Shown: positions 24,583 through 36,040, numbered from the stretch's first letter. The stretch: DNA of 64,000 nt from Chionoecetes opilio (GCA_016584305.1 JACEEZ010007105.1:36619-100618); one strand, 5' to 3'. Notes: generated by a model not told the origin, from the sequence alone. Translations and numbers: made by a program.

Positions 24583-25856
24583 GAGGATTGTATACTTCAA
24601 TTTGTAGGAAAACAGCTATATATCACCGATAACTAGCTAATATCATTGAAAACACTACATTTTATGGGTTTATAGCAATATGATAAAATAAAAATACTTG
24701 TATATATACAATAACGCTACAGCTTACACGAACTATGAAAAACGCTTGCAATATACCGTTATATCACAAAACAAACCTTATTCTATTATTTATTAGCTTA
24801 ATGTAATGTAAGCTATTTAAATAGGTGCAAATTATTTAAAAAAAAGATTGTCTACTTCAATTTGTAGGAAAACAGCTATATATCACCGATAACTAGCTAA
24901 ATCATTAAAAGAACACTTTTTGACGGTATACAGCATTATTATAAAAGTAAATTCCTTCTATTAAGATATTACACTACATTAACAACAAACTATAAAAAAC
25001 ACGTGTAATATACAATTTTATCACAATATAGAGTCTCAAACTCCTATATAAGCTTACAGTAGTTTAAAATAGCAATTTCTTACGAAAAAACTATAATACC
25101 ACATTTTTTAAATTTCTCTATCAAAAAAGGGGTGAATAATGTCAATTTTCGACATTTTTTTAGCCCTCAAAAAATACAGTAAAACTTGAAAAAACGTTGT
25201 TTCTAAGATTAAAATTGATACTAATTTTTATGAAAAATACATATTTTAAGTTCATAATATTGTAAAGTATAGTTTTGAAAAGTGCTGAATAATGTCAATT
25301 CGGACTTTTTTAGCCCTTAAAAATTTCATTTAAAAATACTTTAAAAAAACGTTGTTATTAAGATTAAATTTTATACCTAAATTTCTGAAAATACTATTTT
25401 TAAACCCCAAATTGAAAAAATATAGTTTTTGTAAAGTGCTTAATAATGTCAAAATTCGACTTTTTTAGCCTTTCCAAAAATACATTAAAATCTTGAAAAA
25501 ATATTGTTTTTTAAGATTAAAATTGTATCTAATTTCATGCAAATACATATTTTTAGCTATAATTTTGTAAAATATATTGTAGCAATATCAAAGGCTATTT
25601 AGCTACAGATATAAAAATATACTTCAATTTGTAAAAAAAAACTCTTCACTGATACTATAAAATCATTGAAACACTACATTTATGGTTATAGCATATGATA
25701 GTAAAACTACTTGTTATATATCAATAACCCCTACGTTTGCAGAAACTTGAAAAACGCTTGCAATATACCGTTATATCCATAAATAACCATTACTCTTTAT
25801 TTATTAGCTTAAGTAATGTAAGCCAAAAAACTTATAGGTGCTAAATTTTTCTAAAA
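24583..25856 (+). repeat. Half-length HOR copy F4 (A-B2-D-A0 only)
   Basis: A unit of about 1274 bp. It has a single A monomer at 24583 that begins as A1 (GGAAAACAGC, CACTACATTTTATGGG) and ends as A3 (CAGCTTACACGAACTATG, then TATTATTTATTAGC). B2 follows directly at about 24843, then D1 25151, D2, D3 and A0 (about 25620). A2, B1, the hairpin and the rest of A1 and A3 are missing. D1-to-D1 distance is 1338 bp against about 2.6 kb normally. The hybrid junction indicates homologous deletion between A1 and A3. It could be biological, or a read-level collapse. Confidence 0.85.
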
Positions 25857-28800
25857 AGAGGAGATACTTCAAATTGTAGGAAAACAGCTATTATCCCGAT
25901 AATAGCTAAAACTTAAACTACTTTTTATGGTTAATGCAAATGAAAGAAATTTTGATATTCAATGTCAGAAAAACACTATAAAACCGAATAACGTAATAAA
26001 ATAAAACTATCCATTTTATGGTTTTAAGCAATGTAATAAGGGTAAAATTATTTAAAAAAAAGTTTAACATTGTGAAAACGCAATACCCCGAACACAAAAT
26101 ATGAAAAAACCTTTTTGATATAAGCTTAATAGTAATTTCTAAATAACATTGCAATTAAAAAAATATGAACCAATGTAATATACCATTGTATCACATAATC
26201 CTACAAAATCCTATTTTAAAAAGCTATATTTAAAATAAATTTCTAAAAAACAATTAAACCCACATTTTGAAAAAAAGGGTAATAAGAAATTTTCACATTT
26301 AATTTTATTTCCTTTATAAGCTTAATGTTTACCTAAATTTTTTTCAAAACTATATCAATTATTTCTAAAATTGAAAAAACCTTTTTTAAATACAATTTCA
26401 CTATAAAAAGCTCTTCAAACCAAAAAATTTAAATAAAGGTTATTAGTATTAAAATTAAGTTTTTCATATTTCTTGAAAAATAATATATACAAGTCATTTT
26501 ATTTAAATATTCTATAAATAAAAGGGATGTTTAATGTAAATTTCGGGAACATTTTTACCTCAAAAAATACATTAAAAACCCTTTTAAAAACTTTTATTAA
26601 GCTTAATAATGTAGCTACTTTCAATTTTTTAAAAAAATTTTAAAATTGCGGAAAAACTATATGTACCATAACTAGTAATTTGAAAACATAATCAATTTGA
26701 TTGTTTTAGCAAAATAATTAAAATACTTGAAAAAAACGGTTTTAAAAAATTAAAAATTGAATATTACATTCAAAAATACTTTATTTTATTATTAGCTATA
26801 ATGTTGTAAGCATTATAGGTAATTTTCTAAAAAAGATTTTACTTCAATTTGTAGAAAACACTTTTCCCCGATAACTAGCTAAAATCTTTAAAAACACATT
26901 TTAGGTATAAGATTATAAAAAGAAATTCTTTAATATTTTACAAAACCAACATTCAAAACTATGAAAAACGTTGAATATCCCGTTTATCAAAAAAAAATAA
27001 CTTAACTCTCTATTAAAATTACGTATTAATGTAATTTCTTACAAAATTATAATACCCTTTTAATTTTCTACAAAAAAGGATTGTATATTCAATTTTAGGT
27101 AAAAAACATTAAACCGAAAAACTTGCTAAATAAAATTGAACATAATTTTAGGGGTTTATAAGCAAATTTTAAAAGAATTTTAAAATTGATTGTAAATTAA
27201 AATTTTTAACCCCCAAAAAAGTTTAAAAATATTGAAAAACGTTGATTAAAGTTATTATCACAATCATAAAAATACTTTTTAAATTTATATTAAAAATAAT
27301 GTTGAAAAAGTTTTAAATATGTAAATTTGTTTTTTTTAAAAAAATTAAATACTTAATTTGTTAAGTTAAAATATAGCAAAATTCATTGAAAACTATTTTG
27401 GGGTTTAATTTTGTAAAATTATTGTAAATAAAAACTAAAGCTACAGTTTAAAGAAAATTTAATAAAAAAAAACCTTCATAAAACCTTAAAATCACTTAAA
27501 AACCTAATTTTATTTTTTGGAATGTAAGTAATTTCTTTAGTAATATTAAAAAAAAGGTTTGAAAAATTGAAAAACGTTAATTACCGATACAACAAATCAA
27601 AAAAACCCATTTTTGAGGGTATAAAGCTTTTAAAGGGTAATTTCTATTAATATTAACACTGAATTGAAATTGAAAAAAAGTGTAATTCCATTTGTAAAAC
27701 AATATAATCCAAACTCCTATTTTTAACCTTTACAGTGTTTTTAAAATAGAAAATTTAAGAAAAACTAAAATCCCACTTTTAATTTCCTATAAAAAAGGCG
27801 AATAATTTTTCAATTTTTCGCCATTTTAATTGCTTTAATGTTTCTTTTATAATTGTGAAAAAGGGGCTTTATCCCCTCAATTTGTGGTCCTTTCAGATTT
27901 AGCTAATATCTGAAAAATACTTTTTTTTTACAATTGAAAGTAAATTAATTTTTTTTTTTTAAAAAAAACCCCTATAAAAAGCTTAAATTCCCTTAAACCA
28001 AATAAATAAATATATTATATTATTTGGTGTTTAAAAGGTAATGAAGCTTTTATGGGTTGCTTTAAAAAAGGATTGTATATAATTAAAGTATATTTACTTA
28101 AAATCATTGAAAAAACCCATTTTGAGGGTTAAAGTTTATTAGGTATTATGTAATATAAAACCCTGTTTCCTAAAAGAATATACAATTAATAACCTTTAAA
28201 TCCATTTACTCACTTTTATGTTAAGTAAGTTTAATGAAAATTTTCTAAAAAAATTAATACTTTTAATTTTTCAAAAAAGGCTAAAAATTCACAAATTTAA
28301 TGCTATTTCATTGAAAAATCTTATCCCTAATGTGTTTTTTGCAATATTTATATTTAAAATATTTGTTTAAAATTTAAGATACATTTTTTTAAAAAAACCT
28401 ATAAAAAGCTTAATTTAAACCCTTAACAAAAAATAAAATTATATTTTTTTGGTTAAGAAATTTTGTAAGCTTTTATAGTGAAATTATTTCTTAAAAAAAG
28501 GGATTTCTATTTTCATTTGTAAAAAAAAGTATTTTTCAAGATATTAGCTAAAATCTTAAAAGACTTTTTCCTAAAAAGAATTATAAAAAAAATTTCCTTT
28601 CTTAATAATTTACAGCAATGAATGTAATACTTTTATAGGTGAAAATTTTCTAAAAGAATTTTATACTATTTCAAAAACATTACCCCATCTTAATATCAGA
28701 AAAGCATACATTTTTTAACATTATAAGTTACAAACTACTAGTATGATTATAAAATAAAGCTAAGTTTACTTACGAAAACTAGAAAAAAAACGTTGATAAT

Positions 28801-29857
28801 ACCTATCAAAAAATAACATTTTACTTTATATTAGTTATGTAATAAGTACTTATAGTCAAATTATTCTAAAAAAAAAAGGAAAATTTTTAATTCATTTTGG
28901 GAAATTTAGCTATTAATCGATATAGCTAAAATATAAAAACATTTTGACGGTATAAGTATATTATAAAATAATTCCTTACTATAATATATTACACTACAAT
29001 TAACAAAACTATGAAAAAAACGTGTAATAACATTTATACAATAAGATCAATCCTAAAACTTCGAATTAAATAGATTTTTATCGAAAAAAAACTATACATT
29101 TTAATTCTATAAAAAAGGCTATAATGTCAATTTTGAATATGCCCTCAACATTAAAACACTTAAAAGTTGTTTCTAAAAAAATTATACTAATTTGTAGAAA
29201 ACACATATTTTAAGTTCATATAGAAATAAGTTTGTAAAATGCTAATAATGTAAATCACAATTTACCCTTATAAAAATACATTGAAAAACTTGAAAAACGT
29301 TGTTATTAAGTATATATTGATAACCTATATTTCATGAAAAATACATATTTTAACTCATAATATTGAAAAATTAGTTGTGTAAAAGTGCTTAATAATAGTC
29401 AAATTTCGACTTTTTTTAGCTTTATAAAAATACATTAAAATAACTGACAATTTGTTTTTAAGATAAAATTGATATCTAAATTTCATGCAAAATACATATT
29501 TAGCTTTAATTTTTGTAATTAAATAAGTTGTTAGGGCAAATATTTAAAAGCTTTTTACTTCAATATAGAAATTAAACTTAATAATAATAGAAATATAAAA
29601 CAACTCTTCATGATAATAGCTAAATCAGAAAACTACATTTTATTATTAATAAGAAATATGAAAAGTAAATTACTTGTATAAATAGTAATACTTATAAAAC
29701 CTTAAGTTATTTTAATTTAGAAACTATAAAAACGCTTGATATACCTTATAAATCATAAAAATAACTTTATTCAATTTAAATTAACTTAATTTATAACTAT
29801 TAACTATTATCTAAAATATATTTGTAAGTTTACATTATATGTAACTGTTTCTAAAAA
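25857..29857 (+). repeat. Degraded HOR zone with repeated fold-backs
   Basis: Sequence with many base losses. A1 starts near 25857 and a B1 with loop lies near 26160-26320. Further B1 loops lie near 27810-27870 and 28270-28300, each followed by right-arm (inverted) sequence. Two turns from right arm back to forward A2/B1 occur at the same motif (ACCAAATAA to TTATTTGGT), near 28012 and 28440. An A3-like unit lies near 28680-28850, B2 near 28870-29130, D1-D3 near 29136-29570, and A0 near 29590-29850. The 78-codon minus-strand frame at 25918-26154 lies in blurred A/B sequence and is not a gene. Confidence 0.6.
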
Positions 29858-32458
29858 TGAATTTATACTTCAATTTTTAGAATAAATGCTATTAATCACA
29901 TAATACTAATATATTGAAAATACATTATTTTGTAAGGTATTCTAGCATTAATATTTTGATAAAGAAATTACTTGTATATAACAATAATTACCTACATTAT
30001 GAAGAAACATTATGATTATAAAGCTTTTGAAATATACAGTTTTCACAATTATATAATAACCTATTACTCTTTCTATTTATTAGCTTAATGTAATGTAGCT
30101 ATTTAAAGTTAATTTTCTAAAAAGAGGATTTATACTCAATTTGTAGGTAAAAAGATATATCCGTAACTAGCTAATATCATTGAAAACAACTAATTTTATG
30201 GTTTATAGCAATATGATAAGTAAATTATATGTATATATACAATAACGCTACATTTACAGAAACTATAAAAACGCTTGCAATATACCGTTATATCACAATA
30301 AATATACTTATTAATCTCTTATATAATTATTTGGTTAATTAATGTAAGCTTCATTATAGGTAATTCAATAATAATATAAAAAAAAGATTTATATTCAAAC
30401 ATTTTAAGTAAAACATTCATATATATTACAACCAAGTTAAAATCAATTGAAAAAGAAACATTGTATAATATAAAATATATATAGAAGTAAAATTACCTTC
30501 TTAAAATATGATATAACACTGAATTTATAAAAAAAGCTATGAAAACAGTGTAATATCATTTTAGACTACAATATAAGTCTCAAATCTCTATTTATAACTT
30601 AAAAGTAGTTTTAAAATTAGATATTTTAAAAAATACAACTATAATACCACAATTTGAATTTCTTAAAAATAGCTCAAATGTCAATTTTCGACATTTTAAT
30701 GCTTTAATATCTAATATTTAAAATTGTATTAATGCTTTTTATACCTAAAATGTGTTTATTATCAATGATTTTTACTAGTTATCGTGATATAACTGTTTTT
30801 ACAAATTGAAAGTATAAATCCTTTTTTTTAAATAAATTGCACCATATAAAGCTTACATTACATTAACCAAATAATTATAAGAGTAATAGGTTATATTTAT
30901 TGTGATAAACGTATATTGCATAGGTTTTAAATAATAGTTTCTATTAAACTGTAGCGTTATTGTATATATACAGAATTTTAAACTTATCATATAACTTATA
31001 AAATACATAAATTTTATTTTTCAATATATTAGACTAAGTTATCTGATAATAGCGTTTTCCTAAAATTGAAGTTAAAACTTAAATATACCTAAACATTTAT
31101 AACTTAATATTTATCAAGCTTTATGATAAATATAGTAAGCTACTTATTAAGGTGCAAATTATTCTAAAAAGGATTTATACTTCAATTTGCAGGAAAACAG
31201 TAATAATCACCGTATAACTAGCTAATATCATAAACAATACATTTTATGTGTTTTATAGCAATATTGATAAGTAAAAATACTTGTATAATACAAAACACAG
31301 TTTACACGAAACATTGAAAAAGCTTTGAGCAATATACCGTTATACAAAAATAACCCTTAAACTTCTATATATTATTAGCTTAATGTAATGTAAGCTACTT
31401 ATAGGTGCAATTATTTAAAAAAAGGATTGTCTACTTCAATTTGTAGGAAAACAGCTATATTCACCGATAACTAGCTAAAATCATTAAAAGAACACATTTT
31501 GAGGTATAAACATTATTATAAAGTAAATTCTTCTATTAATGATATTACACTAACAATTAACAACAAACTATTGAAAAAACGTGTAATATAATTTTATCAC
31601 AATATAGAGTCTCAAACTCATATTATAAGCTAAGTAGTTTAAATAGCAATTTCTTAGAAAAAATATAATACACATTTTAATTTCTCTATCAAAAAAAGGG
31701 CTGAATAATGTCAATTTTCGACATTTTTTAGCCCCTCAAAAATACATTAAAACACTTGAAAAACTTTGTTTCTAAATTAAAATTGATACAATATTTTTAT
31801 AAAAATACATATTTTAAGTTCTAATATTGTAAAGTATAGTTTTGTAAAAGTTGCTGAATAATTCAAATTCGGACATTTTTTTAGCCCTTAAAAAATACAT
31901 TTAAAATACTTGAAAAACGTTGTATTAGATTAATATTGATACTAAATTTTCATGAAAAATACATATTTTTAACTCATAATATTGAAAAATATAGTTGTGT
32001 AAAAGTGCTTATAATGTCAAATTCGACTTTTTACCTTTCAAAAAATACATTAAATACTTGAAAAAATATTGTTTTTAAGATAAAATTGATATCTAAATTT
32101 CATGCAACTACATATTTTACTATTAATTTTGATAAAATATAGTTGTAGCAAAATATATAAGGCTATTTAGCTACAGATATAAAGAATATACTTCAATTTG
32201 TAGAAAAAAACAACTCTTCACTGATAACTAGCTAAAATCATTGAAAAACACTTACATTTTATGTGTTATAGCAAATGATAAGTAAAACTACTTGTAATAT
32301 TATAAAAACGCTACAGTTTGCAAGAAACTATGATAAACTTGCAAATACCTTTATCACAATAAATAACCTATTAATCTCTATTTATAGCTTAATGTATATT
32401 AAGCTATTAACTATATTATCTTAATATATATGTAAGTTATAGTGCTAATTGTTCTAAA
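29858..32458 (+). repeat. Satellite HOR copy F6 (full length, noisy)
   Basis: About 2600 bp: A1 near 29858, A2 near 30125, B1 near 30385, loop dyad near 30680-30700, right arm to about 31083, A3 near 31170, B2 near 31420, D1 31720, and A0 near 32192 with the TATATTAAG-rich tail. The first half has many small gains and losses; the second half is cleaner. Confidence 0.85.
30129..31083. repeat. HOR hairpin, copy F6
   Basis: Inverted A2+B1 arms with a loop, recognisable throughout but with scattered single-base errors in both arms. Confidence 0.75.
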
Positions 32459-34144
32459 AAGTGGTTGTATACTTCAATTTGTAGAAAACAGCTATATATC
32501 ACCGATAACTAGCTAATATCATTGACAACACTACATTTATGGGTTTATAGCAATATGATAATAAATTACTTGTATTTCAATAACGCTAAGTTTGCAAGAA
32601 ACTATTGAAAAAAGCTTGCAATATACCTTTATATCACAATAAATAACCTATTCTCTTCTATTTATTAGCTTAATGTAATGTAAGCTACTTTATAGGTGCT
32701 AATTGTTCTAAAAGAGGATTGTATACTTCAATTTTAGTAAAAAGCTATATACACGATAAAATAGTAATATCATTGTAATAACAAAATTTTATGGTTTATA
32801 GCAATATGATAAGAAAAATATTATATTAACGAATTTTAATTTAACTTTCCTTTAAAAAACCTATAAAATTAATCCATTAATTAATTTTTTGAATTTGTAT
32901 TTCTTTTTCAAATTTTTAATAATTTAAATTAATTTCTGATTTAGCTATATTCCAAATTAAGTAACTTTTTTAAATTTTTATAAATTTATTTTTAAAATTT
33001 ATATATTTATAAAACCCAATTAAAAATAAAAAATTATATTTTAAAATAAATCAAAAATTTTTAATTTTTTAAAAACAAATTTAAAAAATTTTATAATCCA
33101 AAATTTAAATTTCTTTAAAAACCTAAAATAATTTAATTATTCCTTTATTTTTTAAAAAATAAAAACTTTCTTATTTTAAAATTAATTAATTATATTTGGG
33201 AAATTATTCTAAAATTTTAATTCTTTTTTTAAAAACCATTATATTTAACATTAAATTAAAAAATTATAAGAAAAACATTTAATAAAAAATTTAAAATAAA
33301 ACCGTTTTATAAAATTTAAAACCTCCTTATTATAATAAAATTAAACTTATCAATTTTTAAAAAGTATAATAATTGGGAAAATCTACAAATTTTTAAATTA
33401 AAAATTTTAAAAAAAATTTTTTTATAAATTTTAAATTTCCTCTTAAAAAAAATTTTTAAAAATTCTTTAAATATTTTACCTAAATAAAAAAATAAAAAAT
33501 TTGTAAAACTTTTTAAAAAAAAAAAATTTATTTTTTAATTTTAAAAAACATTTTAATTAAAATTTACACTATTAATTTTAAAAATGAAAAATTTTCAAAT
33601 TTTTCCATTAAAATTAAATTTAAAAATAATTTTTAAGTAAATTTATTTTAAAAAAATTATTTTTGAAATTTTATAAAAAAAAATTTTTTAAACTTAAAAA
33701 ATGAAAAATTGTGTTAAAAATTAATAAATACAAATTTGAAATTTTATTAAAAAATTAAAAAATTTAAAAAAATTTATTAAATTAAAAAATTACTAATTAA
33801 AATTTTTAAAAAAATTTTTTTTAGTCAAAATATTAATTCTGCAAAAATTGCTATTAATTTAAAATTGTAGCATATAAGAATATACTTCATTTGTAGAAAA
33901 AAACAATTTCTGATAAAGCTAAAATTTAAAAACCTACATTTTATGTGTTTATAGCAATAGATAAGTAAAACTACTTGTATATTATACAATACGCTACAGT
34001 TTGCAAGAAACTATGTAAAAACGCTGCAATATACCGTTTATACAATAAAAAACCTATTATCTTCATTTATAGCTTAATGTATATTAAGTATTAACTATAT
34101 TTCTTAATTATATGTAAGACTTATAGGTGCTAATTGTTCTAAAA
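32459..34144 (+). repeat. Truncated HOR copy F7
   Basis: A1 at 32459 and A2 at about 32711 are readable up to about 32820. The sequence then turns into A/T soup and resumes near 33845 at the end of D3 and in A0. The spacing from A1 to the next A1 (34145) is 1686 bp, about 0.95 kb less than a full unit. The hairpin, A3, B2 and most of D are therefore missing or unreadable. Confidence 0.7.
32820..33844. other. Corrupted A/T soup inside the array
   Basis: About 1 kb of short A/T runs with almost no G or C and no recognisable monomer. It is flanked on both sides by well-formed HOR sequence in the same orientation. About 1.97 kb of HOR sequence would be expected between the two flanks. No gene, RNA or distinct element is visible. 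Poor consensus at a low-coverage join is the likely cause; a genuine AT-rich insertion cannot be excluded. Confidence 0.6.
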
Positions 34145-34405
34145 GAGGATTGTATACTTCAATTTGTAGGAAAACAGCTATATATCACCGATAACTAGCT
34201 AATATCATTGAAAACACTACATTTTATGGGTTTATAGCAATATGATAAGTAAAATTACTTGTATATATACAATAACGCTACAGTTTGCAAGAAACTATGA
34301 AAAACGCTTGCAATATACCGTTATATCACAATAAATAACCTATTACTCTTCTATTTATTAGCTTAATGTAATGTAAGCTACTTATAGGTGCTAATTGTTC
34401 TAAAA
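34145..34405 (+). repeat. A1 monomer, 261 bp
   Basis: Reference A monomer. It starts GAGGATTGTATACTTC and ends TAGGTGCTAATTGTTCTAAAA. It carries CACTACATTTTATGGG, the palindrome GTATATATAC (34261-34270), and a nested dyad at 34272-34324. The core TTTGCAAG distinguishes it from A2 (TTTACAAG) and A3 (TTTACACG). Confidence 0.92.
34272..34324. repeat. Nested dyad in A monomer core
   Basis: Two inverted repeats share nearly one axis (about 34298-34299). The outer is ATAACG (34272-34277) with CGTTAT (34319-34324). The inner is TTGCAAG (34285-34291) with CTTGCAA (34307-34313), around a 15-nt spacer. The inner left half is changed in A2 (TTACAAG) and A3 (TTACACG), while the outer pair is kept. It could be a protein-binding or cruciform site; no known box is recognised. 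Confidence 0.8.
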
Positions 34406-34670
34406 GAGGATTGTATACTTCAATTTGTAGGTAAAACAGCTATATATCACCGATAACTAGCTAATATCATTGAAAACACTACATTTTATGGGTTTATAGC
34501 AATATGATAAGTAAAATTACTTGTAATATATACAATAACGCTACAGTTTACAAGAAACTATGAAAAACGCTTGCAATATACCGTTATATCACAATAAATA
34601 ACCTATTACTCTTATATTTATTTGGTTAATGTAATGTAAGCTTCTTATAGGTGCAAATTATTTAAAAAAA
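34406..34670 (+). repeat. A2 monomer, 265 bp
   Basis: Second A monomer. It is marked by GTAGGTAAA near its start (most other A copies read GTAGGAAAA), TTTACAAG in the core, and the tail TATTTATTTGGTTAATG followed by GCTTCTTATAGGTGCAAATT. From 34411 on it forms the outer left arm of the hairpin. Confidence 0.92.
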
Positions 34671-34988
34671 AGGATTGTATACTTCAATTTGTAGAAAACA
34701 GCTATATATCACCGATACCAAGCTAAAATCATTGAAAAGAACACATTTTGAGGGTATAAAGCATTATCATTAGGTAAATTCCTTCTATTAATGATATAAC
34801 ACTGCAATTAAAAAGAAACTATGAAAAACAAGTGTAATATACCATTGTATCACAATATAGAGTCTCAAACTCCTATTATAAGCTTACAGTAGTTTAAAAT
34901 AGCAATTTCTAACGAAAAACAAACTATAATACCACTTTTTGAATTTCTCTATCAAAATAAGGGCTGAATAATGTCAATTTTCGACATT
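34671..34988 (+). repeat. B1 monomer (diverged A relative) with loop
   Basis: B1 aligns to the A monomer along much of its length: the ATACTTCAATTTGTAG start, ATCATTGAAAA, AAGAAACTATGAAAAAC, GTAATATACC and ATCACAATA are shared. It differs in GAACACATTTTGAGGG, AGAGTCTCAAACTCC and the GGGCTGAATAATGTC end. It carries the dyad AATGTCAATTTTCGACATT at 34970-34988 and then passes into the inverted arm. It is therefore an old duplicate of the A family. Confidence 0.85.
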
Positions 34989-35377
34989 TTAATGCTTTAT
35001 GTTTCTTTTATAATTGCTGATAATGCTTTATACCCTCAAAATGTGTTCTTTTCAATGATTTTAGCTAGTTATCGGTGATATATAGCTGTTTTCTACAAAT
35101 TGAAGTATACAATCCTTTTTTTTTAAATAATTTGCACCTATAAGAAGCTTACTATACATTAACCAAATAAATATAAGAGTAATAGGTTATTTATTTGTGA
35201 ATATAACGGTATATTGCAAGCGTTTTTCATAGTTTCTTGTAAACTGTAGCGTTATTGTATATATACAAGTAATTTTACTTATCATATTGCTATAAACCAT
35301 AAAATGTAGTGTTTTTCAATGATTTTAGCTAGTTATCGGTGATATATAGCTGTTTTCCTACAAATTGAAGTATACAA
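34989..35377 (-). repeat. Inverted A2/B1 segment (hairpin right arm)
   Basis: Reverse complement of the start of B1 and all of A2 up to TTGTATACTTC, preceded by a 29-bp stretch (AATGCTTTATG...TTGC) without a clear partner. It ends at 35374-35378 in ACAAT. There an inverted A copy (GTATACAATCC expected) is joined to forward A sequence (CACAATAAATAACC expected), so ACAAT is a 5-bp microhomology at the breakpoint. The junction is shared by all copies. Confidence 0.88.
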
Positions 35378-35452
35378 TAAATAACCTCTTAATCTTCTAT
35401 TTATCAGCTTAATGTAATGTAAGCTACTTATAGGTGCAAATTATTCTAAAAA

Positions 35453-35713
35453 GAGGATTTTATACTTCAATTTGCAGGAAAACAGCTATATATCACCGAT
35501 AACTAGCTAATATCATTGAAAACAATACATTTTATGTGTTTATAGCAATATGATAAGTAAAACTACTTGTATATATACAATAACGCTACAGTTTACACGA
35601 AACTATGAAAAACGCTTGCAATATACCGTTATATCACAAAAATAACCCATTACTCTATTATTTATTAGCTTAATGTAATGTAAGCTACTTATAGGTGCAA
35701 ATTATTCTAAAAA
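35453..35713 (+). repeat. A3 monomer
   Basis: A-family monomer preceded by a partial A tail (35378-35452, AATAACCTCTTAATC). Diagnostic features are GGATTTTATACTTC, CAATTTGCAGG, AACAATACATTTTATGTG and TTTACACGAAAC, and a tail reading AAAAATAACCCATTACTC. It leads directly into B2. Confidence 0.9.
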
Positions 35714-36023
35714 AAGGATTGTCTACTTCAATTTGTAGGAAAACAGCTATATATCACCGATAACTAGCTAAAATCATTAAAAAGAACACATTTTGACGGT
35801 ATAAAGCATTATTATAAAGTAAATTCCTTCTATTAATGATATTACACTACAATTAACAACAAACTATGAAAAACACGTGTAATATACAATTTTATCACAA
35901 TATAGAGTCTCAAACTCCTATTATAAGCTTACAGTAGTTTAAAATAGCAATTTCTTACGAAAAAAATATAATACCACATTTTAATTTCTCTATCAAAAAA
36001 AGGGCTGAATAATGTCAATTTTC
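35714..36023 (+). repeat. B2 monomer
   Basis: Second B monomer, starting GGATTGTCTACTTC. It shares GAGTCTCAAACTCC and AGGGCTGAATAATGTC with B1, but has ACACGTGTAATATACAATTT where B1 has ACAAGTGTAATATACCATTG. It runs into D1 through the dyad at 36001-36040. Confidence 0.9.
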
Positions 36024-36040
36024 GACATTTTTTAGCCCCT
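36001..36040. repeat. Extended dyad at B2/D1 junction
   Basis: AATGTC (36011-36016) and GACATT (36024-36029) form an inverted repeat around a 7-nt spacer. Outside them AGGGCT (36001-36006) pairs with AGCCCCT (36034-36040) on the same axis. Weaker versions of the inner dyad mark D2 (36167-36185) and D3 (36323-36341, right half GACTTT). Confidence 0.85.

Larger units (their letters stand above)
34411..35377. repeat. Long inverted repeat (hairpin) in reference HOR
   Basis: Left arm 34411-34769 (A2 plus the start of B1) and right arm 35018-35377 are reverse complements with only a few mismatches, for example ACCGATACCAAGC against ACCGATAACTAGC. Arms are about 360 nt and the loop (34770-35017) is 248 nt, with the axis at about 34894. 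Arms and loop recur at the same HOR position in all clean copies. Transcribed, this would give a long near-perfect double-stranded RNA stem; as DNA it could extrude a cruciform. Both are inference. Confidence 0.93.

Noticed and set aside
25918..26154. 78-codon minus-strand frame with a membrane-like composition
   Set aside because: Hydrophobic residues follow from A/T-rich codons in degraded A/B text. There is no conserved counterpart and no start context.
34411..35377. Foldback transposon or MITE with long terminal inverted repeats
   Set aside because: The arms are ordinary A2/B1 satellite monomers, no target-site duplication is seen, and the element never occurs outside its fixed HOR position in this window.
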